This document shows positions 17,132-25,518 of a stretch of 64,000 bases of DNA, one piece after another; position 1 is the first letter of the stretch, and every line of letters begins with the position of its first letter. Source of the stretch: Streptomyces sp. NBC_00286 (lineage in GTDB: Bacteria; Actinomycetota; Actinomycetes; Streptomycetales; Streptomycetaceae); contig NZ_CP108054.1 in the NCBI RefSeq assembly GCF_036173125.1, positions 1,426,001-1,490,000 on the forward strand, read 5' to 3'. A program made the translations under genes and the position numbers. The notes under the pieces were generated by a model, which was not told the origin of the DNA, made no database searches, and was given only the letters and a program-made list of their open reading frames with translations.

Positions 17132-18286
17132 TCAATCCTCGTACGGAATACGGGCGGTGACAGCAAAACCACCGCGCGGCCCGGGCCCCGGCCCCGCCGA
17201 CAGTTCGCCGCCGAGCGCAGCCACCCGCTCCCGCATCCCCTTGATGCCGCTGCCTCCGGTGTTGCGGTTTCCGGCCCCGCGGTCCACGGCGCCGTAGTCG
17301 CCGTCGTCCTCGATCGCCAGCGAAAGCTCCCGTTCCCCGAAGCCGAGCCGCACCTCCACCGTCGTGGCCCCGCGCGCATGACGGGTCACATTGGTCAGCG
17401 ACTCCTGCACGACGCGGAACGCCGCGAGATCCACGGCGGCGGGCAGCACTCGCGCCTGCCCGAGGTTGCACACCTTGACGTCGAGCCCCGTCGGCTTCAC
17501 CGAGGCCACCAGCTCATGGAGGCGGGCAAGCCCCGGCGCGGGCTTGGTCGGCGCCTCCTCGTCCACCTGGCGCAGCACCCCCAGCGTGGCGCGCAGCTCC
17601 CCCAGCGCCTCCCGGCTGCTCTGCTTGATCGCGGCGAGGGCGTCCTCGGCCTGCTCCGGGTGCTTCTTCAGCCGGTGCAGCGCGGCGCTCGCCTGCACGT
17701 TGATCAGTGAGATGTTGTGCCCAATGACGTCGTGCAGGTCCCGCGCGATCCGCAGCCGCTCCTCGGTGGCCCGCCGTCGCGCCTCCTCCTCCGCGAAGGC
17801 GAACCGCCCGTGCCGCATCGTGCCGAGCGCCACCACAGCCACCAGCCAGCCCGTGAGCATGAAGATGGCGACGCCGTTCACGTCCCCGTTGCCGGCCAGC
17901 GTTCCGATGCCCACTCCGATGACGACAACGGCGCCGATGGCGACGGCCGCCCGCAGCCGGCCCTCGGCTGCCACGGAGAAGAGCGCCACGATCAGGGCGA
18001 CCAAGAGCGGGCCGTCGTACGCGCTGGTGAGGTAGTAGGCGGCGGTGGCGGCCAGGGTGAACACCGTCACAGCCACCGGATACCGGCGCCGGAAGTACAG
18101 CGCCCCGCACGCGGCGACGATCAGCAGCCAGCCGAGGAGGGTCACAGGCCAGGGTTCCGTGGGGTCCTCGCGGATCAGCGGCGCCGCATTCCAGACGGCC
18201 GCCAGCAGGAAGACACCGCAGGCCGACGCCAGATCCGCCGCCCGACCGTGTGGAAGCCGCAGCCGGTGCGCACTGTCATGTGCCAT
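17132..18286 (-). CDS. Two-component sensor histidine kinase (HisKA_3)
   Basis: 384 residues. The first ~155 residues contain several membrane helices (LASACGVFLLAAVWNAAPLI, VTLLGWLLIVAACGALYF, VAVTVFTLAATAAYYLTSAY and further ones to MLTGWLVAVVAL) with short loops, so the signal may be in the membrane. The dimerisation segment LRIARDLHDVIGHNISLINV carries the phosphorylated His; the HATPase domain follows (VQESLTNVTRHARG, GSGIKGMRERV). This is the NarX/DesK-like class common in Streptomyces. It precedes its response regulator. Confidence 0.95.
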   Translation of the reverse strand: MAHDSAHRLRLPHGRAADLASACGVFLLAAVWNAAPLIREDPTEPWPVTLLGWLLIVAACGALYFRRRYPVAVTVFTLAATAAYYLTSAYDGPLLVALIVALFSVAAEGRLRAAVAIGAVVVIGVGIGTLAGNGDVNGVAIFMLTGWLVAVVALGTMRHGRFAFAEEEARRRATEERLRIARDLHDVIGHNISLINVQASAALHRLKKHPEQAEDALAAIKQSSREALGELRATLGVLRQVDEEAPTKPAPGLARLHELVASVKPTGLDVKVCNLGQARVLPAAVDLAAFRVVQESLTNVTRHARGATTVEVRLGFGERELSLAIEDDGDYGAVDRGAGNRNTGGSGIKGMRERVAALGGELSAGPGPGPRGGFAVTARIPYED

Positions 18287-18462
18287 GAGAACAGCCTAGG
18301 CAGCCTCTTGGCCTGCGCCCTCGGCCGGACGTGGACACCCGCGGGGCCCGCCCCGCAACCACGGATGTACGAGTCACCGCCCCGGCCACAACTTCGGGTG
18401 TAGGGCGAATGCCCGCCCGGGGCCGACGCCACGGGCCGCGCCCGCCGTCCACTCTCGTCAGC

Positions 18463-18891
18463 ATGAACACGTACGAGCACGAGCCCCGGGTCCCCACCCA
18501 GCTTCAGCGTCTGAACCTGCCTCTGGTGATCGGACTGGCAGCCGCGGCGCTGATCAGGCCGCTGTTCTCGATCACCGGCCTGAGCGACAGCCTCGGCAGG
18601 CCGGCCACGCCGCTGATCCTCACGGCGGCCATTTCCCTGGTGTGGATCGGGGTCGGTGCGCTCAGCCGGGTGCGCGAACCCCTGCTGACCCTCACCGCGG
18701 CCGGCCTCGCCTACGCGCTCGGCACCATCGTGCTCAGCGGAGTACTCTCGCCCCTCCTCGACGGAGAGTTGGAGGGTCCCCTCGCCCATCCGCAGGCGAT
18801 CATCCCGGTCTTCGCCGTCAACGCCGCATGGGGAGCCCTCTGCGGAGTCTGCGCCCTGGGCATGCGCAGACTCCGCGGGCGCCGTGGCTAG
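18463..18891 (+). CDS. Four-helix membrane protein of unknown function
   Basis: 142 residues with four hydrophobic segments (LPLVIGLAAAALIRPLF, PLILTAAISLVWIGVGAL, LLTLTAAGLAYALGTIVLSG, IIPVFAVNAAWGALCGVCAL) and a basic C-terminus (RRLRGRRG). It diverges from the histidine kinase gene. ATG 18463 follows a weak ribosome-binding region; the earlier in-frame sequence is not protein-like. No family is recognised. Confidence 0.7.
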   Translation: MNTYEHEPRVPTQLQRLNLPLVIGLAAAALIRPLFSITGLSDSLGRPATPLILTAAISLVWIGVGALSRVREPLLTLTAAGLAYALGTIVLSGVLSPLLDGELEGPLAHPQAIIPVFAVNAAWGALCGVCALGMRRLRGRRG

Positions 18892-18931
18892 CGTCGAGCG
18901 CCGGCTCGGGGTGACAGCCCGGCAGCACGGC

Positions 18932-19948
18932 TCAACCCCTGTCACGCTTCGCCCGGCTCGGCTGTACCCGCTTGGGTTCCCCCGGCATCTTCGGATACTC
19001 GGGCGGGTACGGCAGGTCCTCGAGGCCGTGGTCGTGTTCGTCGCGGCGGGCCAGTTCCAGCAGGGCCTCGAGGGAGAAGGCGTGATCGTCCATGTCCGCG
19101 TGCACGTCGCCGAGTTCGGCGAAGCGCGCGGGCATGGTCGTGATGTCGAAGTCCTTGGGCACGGCTTCGCCGACCTCCTCCCAGCGCAGGGGTGCGGACA
19201 CCGGGGCCTGCGGACGAGGACGTACGGAATAGGCGGAGGCGATGGTGCGGTCGCGAGCCGTCTGGTTGTAGTCGACGAAGATCTTCGCGCCGCGCTCCTC
19301 CTTCCACCAGGCGATGGTGACGTAGTCGGGCATCCGGCGCTCCAGTTCGCGTCCGGCTGCGATCGCGGCGCGGCGTACCTGAGTGAAGGTCCAGCGCGGC
19401 TCGATGGGCACGAAGACGTGCAGACCCCGGCCGCCGGAGGTCTTGGGCCAGCCGCGCAGTCCGCCGAACTCGTGGAGTACGGCGCGCAGTTCGTGGGCGG
19501 CGCGGACGGCGTCGGCGTAGTCCGTGCCGGGCTGCGGGTCGAGGTCGAGCCGGAGTTCGTCGGGGTGGTCGACATCGTCGCGGCGCACCGGCCACGGGTG
19601 AAAGGTGAGCGTGCCGAACTGCGCGGCCCACACCACGGCTCCGACCTCCGTGGGGCACATCTCGTCGGCGCTGCGCCCGCTGGGAAAGGTGATGTGGGCG
19701 GTCGGGATCCAGTCGGGCATGTTCTTGGGCGCCCGCTTCTGGAAGAAGGACTCGCCGGTCACGCCCTCCGGGTAGCGCTCCAGGGTGGTGGGCCGGTTGC
19801 GCAGGGCGCGCAGGATGCCGGGGCCGACAGCCAGGTAGTACTGGGCGACATCGAGCTTCGTCAGGCCGCGCTCCGGGAAGAAGACCTTCCCCGGGCTGGA
19901 CAGGCGCACGGTCCGCCCGCCCGCCTCCAGCTCCACCGCTTCACCCAT
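18932..19948 (-). CDS. ligD: LigD-type polymerase/primase domain protein
   Basis: 338 residues forming only the polymerase part of LigD, the primase-polymerase of bacterial non-homologous end joining. Recognised segments are LSSPGKVFFPERGLTKLDVAQYY (split across residues 13-35), the metal-binding DLDPQPGTDY, the HVFVPIEP strand after SGGRGL, and VDYNQTARDRTIASAYSVR. The start is ATG 19948 (MGEAVELE). No nuclease or ligase domain is fused; an ATP-dependent DNA ligase gene lies 3.3 kb away (23238-24302) and no Ku gene is in the window. The neighbouring amidinotransferase gene is in the same orientation but functionally unrelated. Confidence 0.9.
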   Translation of the reverse strand: MGEAVELEAGGRTVRLSSPGKVFFPERGLTKLDVAQYYLAVGPGILRALRNRPTTLERYPEGVTGESFFQKRAPKNMPDWIPTAHITFPSGRSADEMCPTEVGAVVWAAQFGTLTFHPWPVRRDDVDHPDELRLDLDPQPGTDYADAVRAAHELRAVLHEFGGLRGWPKTSGGRGLHVFVPIEPRWTFTQVRRAAIAAGRELERRMPDYVTIAWWKEERGAKIFVDYNQTARDRTIASAYSVRPRPQAPVSAPLRWEEVGEAVPKDFDITTMPARFAELGDVHADMDDHAFSLEALLELARRDEHDHGLEDLPYPPEYPKMPGEPKRVQPSRAKRDRG

Positions 19949-20010
19949 GCGAGCCACGGTATGCGTACCGCACGCCCCTCGCATACCGAGCGACAGGGCG
20001 CCAGGGCCGG

Positions 20011-21102
20011 TCAATCGAAGTACGACTCGAGCGTGCCGCGACGCCGGATGTCGAGGGTCGCGCAGTGGAACGAGCCGCCGAACGGCGCGTAGTGCAGCAG
20101 GTCGCACGGGATCGGCTCGAACCCCCATTTCTCGAGCGCCCGCAGCATGCCGGTGTGGTGCCGCTCCGCGATCACCCGCTTCTCGTCGACCATGAGCACG
20201 TTCATGTTGAGCCACTTGCCGCACATCGAAGTGATCTTGAGCAGGGGCTCGTTGATCGGGTCGGGCTCGGGGGCGACCAGGACGTCCCACGTGTCCAGGA
20301 CGTCGGGCAAGCGGTCGACGTCGATGTATTCCGGATTGACCAGGACCTTGCCGGGCGCGAGCAGCACGAAGGTCGTGTCGATGTGCATGGGAGTGGGGCA
20401 GCTGCTCTCGATCTCGTGGATGCGATAGGCGGGACCGAGATGGCGGCGCAGCCAGTCGATGCCCATGCGATTGGTGACGTTGCTCCTCGTCACGAACAGG
20501 TCCCGTCCCGCGCGCACGAAATCCGCCGCGTCGAAAACCGGCTCGAACTCGGTGAGGATGAGGCGCACGGGCTCGCCGGCCGCGGCGGGACGGAAACCGG
20601 GCTCGAAGAGTTCGTCGGTGAGCTGCGGTCGCGGTGCCGCCGTCCAGCGTGCGCCGCGCCGGAAGTAGTCCTTGAGGATCGGGCGATAGGAGTGGGTCTC
20701 GAAGTACCGGCACGGCCATGCCATCGGGGTCTCGATGATCTCGTCGCCGATCACGAGCATGCTGTCCCGCGGGCAGGTGTTGCAGAAACCGCGCGACGAC
20801 CAGTCGGGGGTGCCGAAGCGCTTCTTGTGGTCGACCGGCTCCGGCCGCCGGACCGTGACGTCGAGGGACTCCAGCAGCCCGATGAACTGATCGAGTTCCT
20901 GCTGCGCCCGCTCGAGCAGCAGGCGCGGGTACCTGAAGCCGGCGGCGAGTCCCTGCAGCCGCCCCGCCCACGGGGGGATGTTGCAGGCCACGACCGGATG
21001 GTGGCCGGGGATCGTCGCGCCGTCGAGACGCCCGACGATGATCTCCTCCAGCGGGTCCCACTCGTTGTGGGAATTGACCGGCGAGAGTGTTGCCGTGCCC
21101 AT
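20011..21102 (-). CDS. Arginine:X amidinotransferase-like enzyme (AGAT/StrB1 family)
   Basis: 363 residues. The family fingerprint is clear: N-terminal NSHNEWDPLEEIIVG, a FDAADFVRAGRDLFVTRSN segment with the catalytic Asp, TPMHIDTTFVLL with the catalytic His, and GGSFHCATLD near the C-terminus with the nucleophilic Cys (residue ~347). These enzymes move an amidino group from arginine to an amine such as glycine, lysine or an aminocyclitol. No aminoglycoside or guanidino natural-product genes adjoin, so the acceptor is unknown. ATG 21102 is supported by GGAGG 8 bp upstream. The protein lacks a signal peptide and is cytoplasmic. Confidence 0.88.
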   Translation of the reverse strand: MGTATLSPVNSHNEWDPLEEIIVGRLDGATIPGHHPVVACNIPPWAGRLQGLAAGFRYPRLLLERAQQELDQFIGLLESLDVTVRRPEPVDHKKRFGTPDWSSRGFCNTCPRDSMLVIGDEIIETPMAWPCRYFETHSYRPILKDYFRRGARWTAAPRPQLTDELFEPGFRPAAAGEPVRLILTEFEPVFDAADFVRAGRDLFVTRSNVTNRMGIDWLRRHLGPAYRIHEIESSCPTPMHIDTTFVLLAPGKVLVNPEYIDVDRLPDVLDTWDVLVAPEPDPINEPLLKITSMCGKWLNMNVLMVDEKRVIAERHHTGMLRALEKWGFEPIPCDLLHYAPFGGSFHCATLDIRRRGTLESYFD

Positions 21103-21223
21103 GGCATCCACCTCCGTTGTCAGAGTGTCCCGATGCCGTGGTTCCATCCCTGAGCCGTAGCTGAAACGGCTTCCCCGCCCACCGGCCCTGTCCCAGGAGG
21201 CGCGGGCGCTGCGTACGTACGCC

Positions 21224-21361
21224 CTACTCGGCGTCCTCTTCCCCTACGCGATAGGTCTTGGTCCAGGTGGCTCCACAACGGCAGGAGGAGTGCTCTACGA
21301 GTTCACCGTTCTCGGTGGCACCGAGACCTCGGTTGATGCGGACGTGCACATGCTCAGACAT
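21224..21361 (-). CDS. 45-residue CxC-containing protein
   Basis: A tiny acidic-to-neutral protein with HVHVRINRGLGATENGELV and SSCRCGATWTKTYRVGEED. Two Cys (CRC) plus two His could bind a metal. ATG 21361 follows an AGGAAGGAAG stretch. The next gene upstream on this strand is hsp20, 170 bp away beyond a terminator, so it is probably a separate unit. No named family is recognised. Confidence 0.6.
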   Translation of the reverse strand: MSEHVHVRINRGLGATENGELVEHSSCRCGATWTKTYRVGEEDAE

Positions 21362-21481
21362 GGGCGGACTTCTTCCTTCCTGCGGCCCGCCGACCGGACG
21401 ACGGGCTGAGTGCCGCCATCCTCCGCAGGTCTGCAAGAAGCCGCGTAGGAGCTACGTCACATCCGTCCGGTGCGGAAGCAG

Positions 21482-21515
21482 CCCGTGGCCCGACCCTTTC
21501 AGGTCGGGCCACGGG
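21482..21515. terminator. Hairpin terminator after hsp20
   Basis: CCCGTGGCCCGACC (21482-21495) pairs perfectly with GGTCGGGCCACGGG (21502-21515), loop CTTTCA. It lies 17 bp past the hsp20 stop on the minus strand. Confidence 0.85.
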
Positions 21516-21531
21516 TCTGGACGCCTGGCCG

Positions 21532-21954
21532 TCAGCCGGAGAGTTCCTTCTTCTCCTCGGCGTGACTGATCTCGATCTTGCGGGGCTTCGCTTGCTCAGC
21601 CACCGGGATCTTGACCGTCAGCACCCCGGCGTCATAACTGGCCTCGACGTGCTCCACGTCCAGGGTCTCGCCCAGGAACAGCTCCCGCCGGAACACCCCG
21701 TACGGGCGCTCGGCCACGACCAGCTCCGACTGGGCGACGTCCGGCGCCGCACGCTCGGCGCGTACGGTCAGCACGTTCTGCTCGACGCTCAGATCGATGC
21801 TGTCCGGGTCGATACCCGGAAGGTCCAGGTGGACCCAGAACGCACCCTCACGCTCGTACGCGTCCATCGGCATGGTCACCGGCCGGGCCACTGTCCCCAG
21901 CAACTGCTCGGCCAGGCGGTCCAGTTCACGGAAGGGATCGGTGCGCAGCAGCAT
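21532..21954 (-). CDS. Hsp20/alpha-crystallin small heat-shock protein
   Basis: 140 residues. The alpha-crystallin domain spans residues ~38-130 (FWVHLDLPGIDPDSIDLSVE, LTVRAERA, YGVFRRELFLGETLD, GVLTVKIPVAE). It holds unfolding proteins in a refoldable state. ATG 21954 (MLLRTDPF) is chosen because AGGAG precedes it and the sequence upstream is not Hsp20-like. It diverges from a J-domain gene, and the 180-bp spacer contains a palindrome at 22055-22087 that could be a shared stress operator. Confidence 0.92.
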   Translation of the reverse strand: MLLRTDPFRELDRLAEQLLGTVARPVTMPMDAYEREGAFWVHLDLPGIDPDSIDLSVEQNVLTVRAERAAPDVAQSELVVAERPYGVFRRELFLGETLDVEHVEASYDAGVLTVKIPVAEQAKPRKIEISHAEEKKELSG

Positions 21955-22048
21955 CCCGGTCACGCTCCTCTCGGACTGTGACAGGGCCGTCGTGGACGGC
22001 CGCTTCCACGGACCTCTCTCATCACCTCGCATACCCAAAAGGTGCATA

Positions 22049-22087
22049 TTGACACCATCTGGGCAAGGTTATATGCCTTGTTGATGG
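22049..22087. promoter_or_regulatory. Palindrome and promoter-like elements between hsp20 and the J-domain gene
   Basis: CCATC-N4-CAAGG-N7-CCTTG-N2-GATGG spans 22055-22087, with CAAGG at 22064-22068 and CCTTG at 22076-22080. It overlaps a TTGACA (22049-22054) and TATATG (22070-22075) separated by 15 bp, pointing to the J-domain gene. It does not match the HspR (HAIR) or CIRCE consensus. A role as heat-shock operator is inferred. Confidence 0.45.
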
Positions 22088-22135
22088 GAGGCTCTTAGGA
22101 TCCGCGCAGGTCAAGCTGCCGGGGAGGTGAGGACG

Positions 22136-22630
22136 ATGATGCCAGGGCAGCGACCGCGGCGCGACCACTACGCGGTCCTCGACGTCCCACGTGACGCCTC
22201 CGCCGGAGAGATCACCTCCGCCTATCGCAGGCTGGTGCGGCTGCTGCACCCGGATGCCCGGCCGGCGGATCCGGCAGCGGCGGATCGCCTCGCCGACGTC
22301 CTCGCCGCCTACGACACACTGGGCGATCCGGGGCGACGCGCGGACTACGACGCCGGGCGGGACGGGCACACGCCGCGTACAGGTGCCGGTCAGCCGGTAC
22401 CTGTCCGTGTCACCCGAAGGCCGCGGACCTCCCCTGCGAGGCCTGCGCCTAAGCACCGGGCAGGGCGCGAGGTGTCGAGCCGGCTCCTGGGCGCCGAGGA
22501 CGGACTGTTCTTTTCCGCGTCGGTGCGTATCGGCCCGCGGTTCGCGGTTCTCCCACCCGGTTGGGATGGCCAGGGGCTGGCCAACCAGCTCCTGCACTGG
22601 CTGCGGCAGACGGATCCGTGGCTGCGCTGA
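22136..22630 (+). CDS. J-domain (DnaJ-like) co-chaperone
   Basis: 164 residues from ATG 22136, which has GGGGAGG 8 bp upstream. Residues ~8-70 form a J domain (YAVLDVPRDASAGEITSAYRR, the HPD tripeptide in LLHPDARP, AYDTLGDPGRRADYD). A Pro/Arg linker follows, then an unrelated ~55-residue C-terminal segment (SSRLLGAEDGLFFSASVRIGP to HWLRQTDPWLR). The glycine/phenylalanine region and Cys repeats of DnaJ are absent. It probably stimulates DnaK for a special client. The zinc-ribbon gene follows 29 bp downstream. Confidence 0.85.
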   Translation: MMPGQRPRRDHYAVLDVPRDASAGEITSAYRRLVRLLHPDARPADPAAADRLADVLAAYDTLGDPGRRADYDAGRDGHTPRTGAGQPVPVRVTRRPRTSPARPAPKHRAGREVSSRLLGAEDGLFFSASVRIGPRFAVLPPGWDGQGLANQLLHWLRQTDPWLR

Positions 22631-22659
22631 CCGACGGCTCTTGGAAGGGAGGCAAGCCG

Positions 22660-23046
22660 ATGATCACCGAACTGGCTGTGGAGCGCGTGGAATTCACCTG
22701 CGGCCACTGCTGGCGCACATGGAGCGCCGACTACGACGTGCAGTACTACCGCGACGAGAACGGCGACGAATGGGAGTACTTCACCCGCGACGGCCACGGC
22801 GTGCCGTCCCCCTACGACCCCCAGGGTGCTCCCGCCTGCCCGGTCTGCGGCCGCCGCTGGGTCGGACGCCTGACCGCCCGCCGGCCCGCCCCCGTCCCGC
22901 CGGGAGCCGCAGGCACCCCCCGGCTCAGGATGACCGTGCCGCGTGACCAGCACCGCACCGACCGGCACGCCGCACCACCGCTGGAAGCGGACGCCCACGA
23001 GCAGCCCGCGCAGGAGAGCCCGGCCGCTTCGTCCGGCGAGCGCTGA
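22660..23046 (+). CDS. Zinc-ribbon protein downstream of the J-domain gene
   Basis: 128 residues. The N-terminal half has CGHCWRTWSADYDV and CPVCGRRWVGRL, a two-knuckle CxxC zinc ribbon; the C-terminal 60 residues are Pro/Ala/His-rich and probably disordered. GGAAGGGAGG precedes ATG 22660. It is almost certainly co-transcribed with the J-domain gene, so it may bind the same client or chaperone. No named family is recognised. Confidence 0.75.
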   Translation: MITELAVERVEFTCGHCWRTWSADYDVQYYRDENGDEWEYFTRDGHGVPSPYDPQGAPACPVCGRRWVGRLTARRPAPVPPGAAGTPRLRMTVPRDQHRTDRHAAPPLEADAHEQPAQESPAASSGER

Positions 23047-23237
23047 GGCTCACTCGGCGCGGCGGCCGGACTGGTCCGCTGAGTGTGGCGTGCCCCGGCT
23101 GCCGCGCGTGCCGCCCGCGCGCGCGGCGGCTAGATCCGCATCCAGAACGCCGACCCGGGCCCGAAGAGCCAGCACCGTCTCGCGCCGCCTCTCGGCTCAG
23201 AAAGCGTCAGGGAACACGGCGGCGCAGAATCTAAGAC

Positions 23238-24302
23238 ATGGATCTGCCAGTGATGCCGCCCGTGAAACCCATGCTCGCCAAACCAGTGGCGAAGATTCCG
23301 CCGGGCATGCACTACGAGGCGAAGTGGGACGGGTTCCGGGCGATCGTGTTCCGCGACGGGGCCGAGGTGGAGTTCGGCAGCCGTACCGGCAAGCCGCTGA
23401 CCAGGTATTTCCCCGAGCTGGTGGAGGCGGTGCGGGAGCGGGTGCCCGAGCGGTGTGTACTGGACGGGGAGATCGTGATCGCGCGGGAGGGGCGGCTGGA
23501 CTTCGACGCGCTCACGGAGCGGATCCACCCGGCCGATTCACGGGTGAGGCTGCTCGCCGAGCGGACGCCGGCCTCGTTCGTGGCCTTCGACCTGCTCGCG
23601 CTCGCCGACGAGTCACTGGTGGACGTGCCGCTGGGCGACCGACGAGCGCTGCTGGAACGGGAGTTGGCCCAGGTCACGCCTCCCGTCCATGTGGCACCGG
23701 CGACCACCGACATCGAGGTGGCGCAGCGGTGGTTCGAGCAGTACGAGGGCGCGGGCCTCGACGGGGTGATCGCCAAGCCGCTCACCCTGCGCTACCGGCA
23801 GGACGAGCGCCTGATGTTCAAGGTCAAGCACGAGCGCACGGCGGACGTGGTCGTCGCGGGCTACCGCCTCCACAAGAGCGGGCCCGTCGTGGGTTCGCTG
23901 CTGCTCGGCCTGTACGACGCCCAGGGCGCCCTGCAGCACGTGGGGGTGAGCGCAGCGTTCTCGATGAAGCGGCGCGAGGAGCTGGTCGGGGAGCTGGAGC
24001 CGCTCCGTATGGAGTCGGCCGAGGGGCATCCGTGGGCCGCCTGGGCGGAGGAGGCGGCGCACGAGACGGCACGGCTGCCGGGTGCGCCCAGCCGCTGGTC
24101 GGGCAAGAAGGACCTGTCCTGGGTGCCGCTCAGACCGGAGCGGGTGTGCGAGGTGGCGTACGACCACATGGAGAACGGTCAACGCTTCCGGCACACGGCC
24201 CGCTTCCGCCGCTGGCGGCCCGACCGGACGCCGGAGAGCTGCACGTATGCGCAGCTGGAGGAGCCGGTGCGGTACAACCTGGCGGAGATCCTGGGTGCGT
24301 AG
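23238..24302 (+). CDS. ATP-dependent DNA ligase (LigC-like)
   Basis: 354 residues. The adenylation motif I is YEAKWDGFRAIVF with the reactive Lys; motifs III/IIIa (VLDGEIVI, FVAFDLLAL), IV (GLDGVIAK) and V (MFKVKHERTADVVVAGY) follow, then an OB-fold domain. This is the compact actinobacterial LigC type used in repair and back-up end joining, without LigD's polymerase or nuclease domains. The LigD-type polymerase gene 3.3 kb away may partner with it. It is preceded by 190 bp without a gene. Confidence 0.93.
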   Translation: MDLPVMPPVKPMLAKPVAKIPPGMHYEAKWDGFRAIVFRDGAEVEFGSRTGKPLTRYFPELVEAVRERVPERCVLDGEIVIAREGRLDFDALTERIHPADSRVRLLAERTPASFVAFDLLALADESLVDVPLGDRRALLERELAQVTPPVHVAPATTDIEVAQRWFEQYEGAGLDGVIAKPLTLRYRQDERLMFKVKHERTADVVVAGYRLHKSGPVVGSLLLGLYDAQGALQHVGVSAAFSMKRREELVGELEPLRMESAEGHPWAAWAEEAAHETARLPGAPSRWSGKKDLSWVPLRPERVCEVAYDHMENGQRFRHTARFRRWRPDRTPESCTYAQLEEPVRYNLAEILGA

Positions 24303-24447
24303 GACCGAGCCGTACGACTGACACGACCGCCCGTCTCCTCACCTGTCCCCCGTTACCCACACGGCTGAGTGAGCCGCCTTCGACCTTGGCCGATTGGGTA
24401 GGACACTGATTGAATCCCAAATCAGAAAAGCGGCGAAGCGGAGCATA

Positions 24448-25422
24448 GTGGACAGCGAAGGCATGAGGCGGGCGGGGCTGAGGGGGCGCACGCGGCGCTC
24501 CACGGTGGTGGCGGCGCTGCTGGCCGCCTTGCTGGCGGGCTCCGCGATGGCGGGTTGCACGCCGGAGGAGACCGACGACGGTCGCGGGCCGGGCGACGGC
24601 AGTCCGGGCGCCGGTTCGGTTCTCGCCGTGAAGATCGACAACGCGAGTCGGGCACGGCCGCACACGGGCATCGACGCGGCGGACATCGTGTACGCCGAGC
24701 AGGTGGAGGGTGGGCTCAGCCGGCTGATGGCGGTGTACGCGACCAAGTTTCCGAAGGCGATCGGGCCGGTGCGCAGTGCGCGTGAGTCCGATCTGGAGTT
24801 GCTGCGGCAGTTCGACGAGCCGACGCTTGCCTTTTCTGGGGCGCAGGGGAAGTTGCTGCCGCTGATCGACGAGGCGCCGTTGCACGCGGCGCCGCCGGAG
24901 GAGAACCCGAAGGCGTACTACCGGGGTACCGACAAGCCCGCGCCGCACAATCTGTATCTGCGTCCCGGGCGGCTGTTGAAGTCCGCCGCCGGGGCGGAGG
25001 CGTTGACCACCGGGTTTGAGTACGGGGCGCTGCCTGCGGGCGGTGCGGCCGAGTCGTCGCACACCGTGCGCTTTCCTGCGGCGCGGTTCACCTTTACCTG
25101 GTCCCAGAGTCGGGAGCGGTGGCTGGTGTCCATGGACGGCAGGCCGAGCGCTACGACCGATGGGCCGCAGATGGCTGCCTCGACGGTGGTCGTGCAGTAC
25201 GTGAAGATTCGCAAGTCGCAGTTCAAGGACTTCTTGGGGAACAACACGCCGTACACGGAGACGGTGGGTGCGGGCAGGGCGAAGGTCTTGCGCGACGGGC
25301 GCAGCTTCGATGCCGACTGGAAGCGGGCGTCGGCCGAGGACGGAACCGAGTTCACGACTCGGGACGGCGAGCCGTTGCCGTTCGCCCGCGGGCAGGTTTG
25401 GGTGGTGTACGCGAAGGCGTGA
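24448..25422 (+). CDS. DUF3048 (YerB-like) lipoprotein
   Basis: 324 residues. The N-terminus has Arg-rich residues, a hydrophobic core and a lipobox ending AMAGC, so the protein is lipid-anchored. The DUF3048 N-terminal domain reads VKIDNASRARPHTGIDAADIVYAEQVEGG and IGPVRSARESDLELL; the C-terminal DUF3048_C domain covers VVVQYVKIRKSQ to the end. Homologues such as Bacillus YerB have no settled function. GTG 24448 (GGAG 5 bp upstream) is preferred; ATG 24463 is the alternative. It is convergent with the MarR gene. Confidence 0.88.
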   Translation: MDSEGMRRAGLRGRTRRSTVVAALLAALLAGSAMAGCTPEETDDGRGPGDGSPGAGSVLAVKIDNASRARPHTGIDAADIVYAEQVEGGLSRLMAVYATKFPKAIGPVRSARESDLELLRQFDEPTLAFSGAQGKLLPLIDEAPLHAAPPEENPKAYYRGTDKPAPHNLYLRPGRLLKSAAGAEALTTGFEYGALPAGGAAESSHTVRFPAARFTFTWSQSRERWLVSMDGRPSATTDGPQMAASTVVVQYVKIRKSQFKDFLGNNTPYTETVGAGRAKVLRDGRSFDADWKRASAEDGTEFTTRDGEPLPFARGQVWVVYAKA

Positions 25423-25471
25423 CGTGGGCGGGGGCGGGGTTTTCTTTCCCCAGCCCCGCCCCTTCCCGAAA

Positions 25472-25490
25472 CTGGGGGCTGCGCCCCCAG
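25472..25490. terminator. Hairpin between convergent DUF3048 and MarR genes
   Basis: CTGGGGGC (25472-25479) pairs with GCCCCCAG (25483-25490) around a TGC loop. A second GC-rich inverted repeat (about 25432-25463) stands just upstream. Confidence 0.7.
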
Positions 25491-25518
25491 GCCCCTTGCC
25501 TCCGGCGGGCCAACCTGC

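Noticed and set aside
15173..17710. An 845-codon plus-strand frame over the MMPL gene and the two-component system
   Set aside because: Its sequence is low in recognisable protein features and opposes three well-supported genes.
22064..22080. HspR/HAIR or CIRCE element before hsp20
   Set aside because: The arms are CAAGG/CCTTG, reversed relative to the HAIR CTTGAGT-N7-ACTCAAG and unlike CIRCE; only a general palindrome can be claimed.
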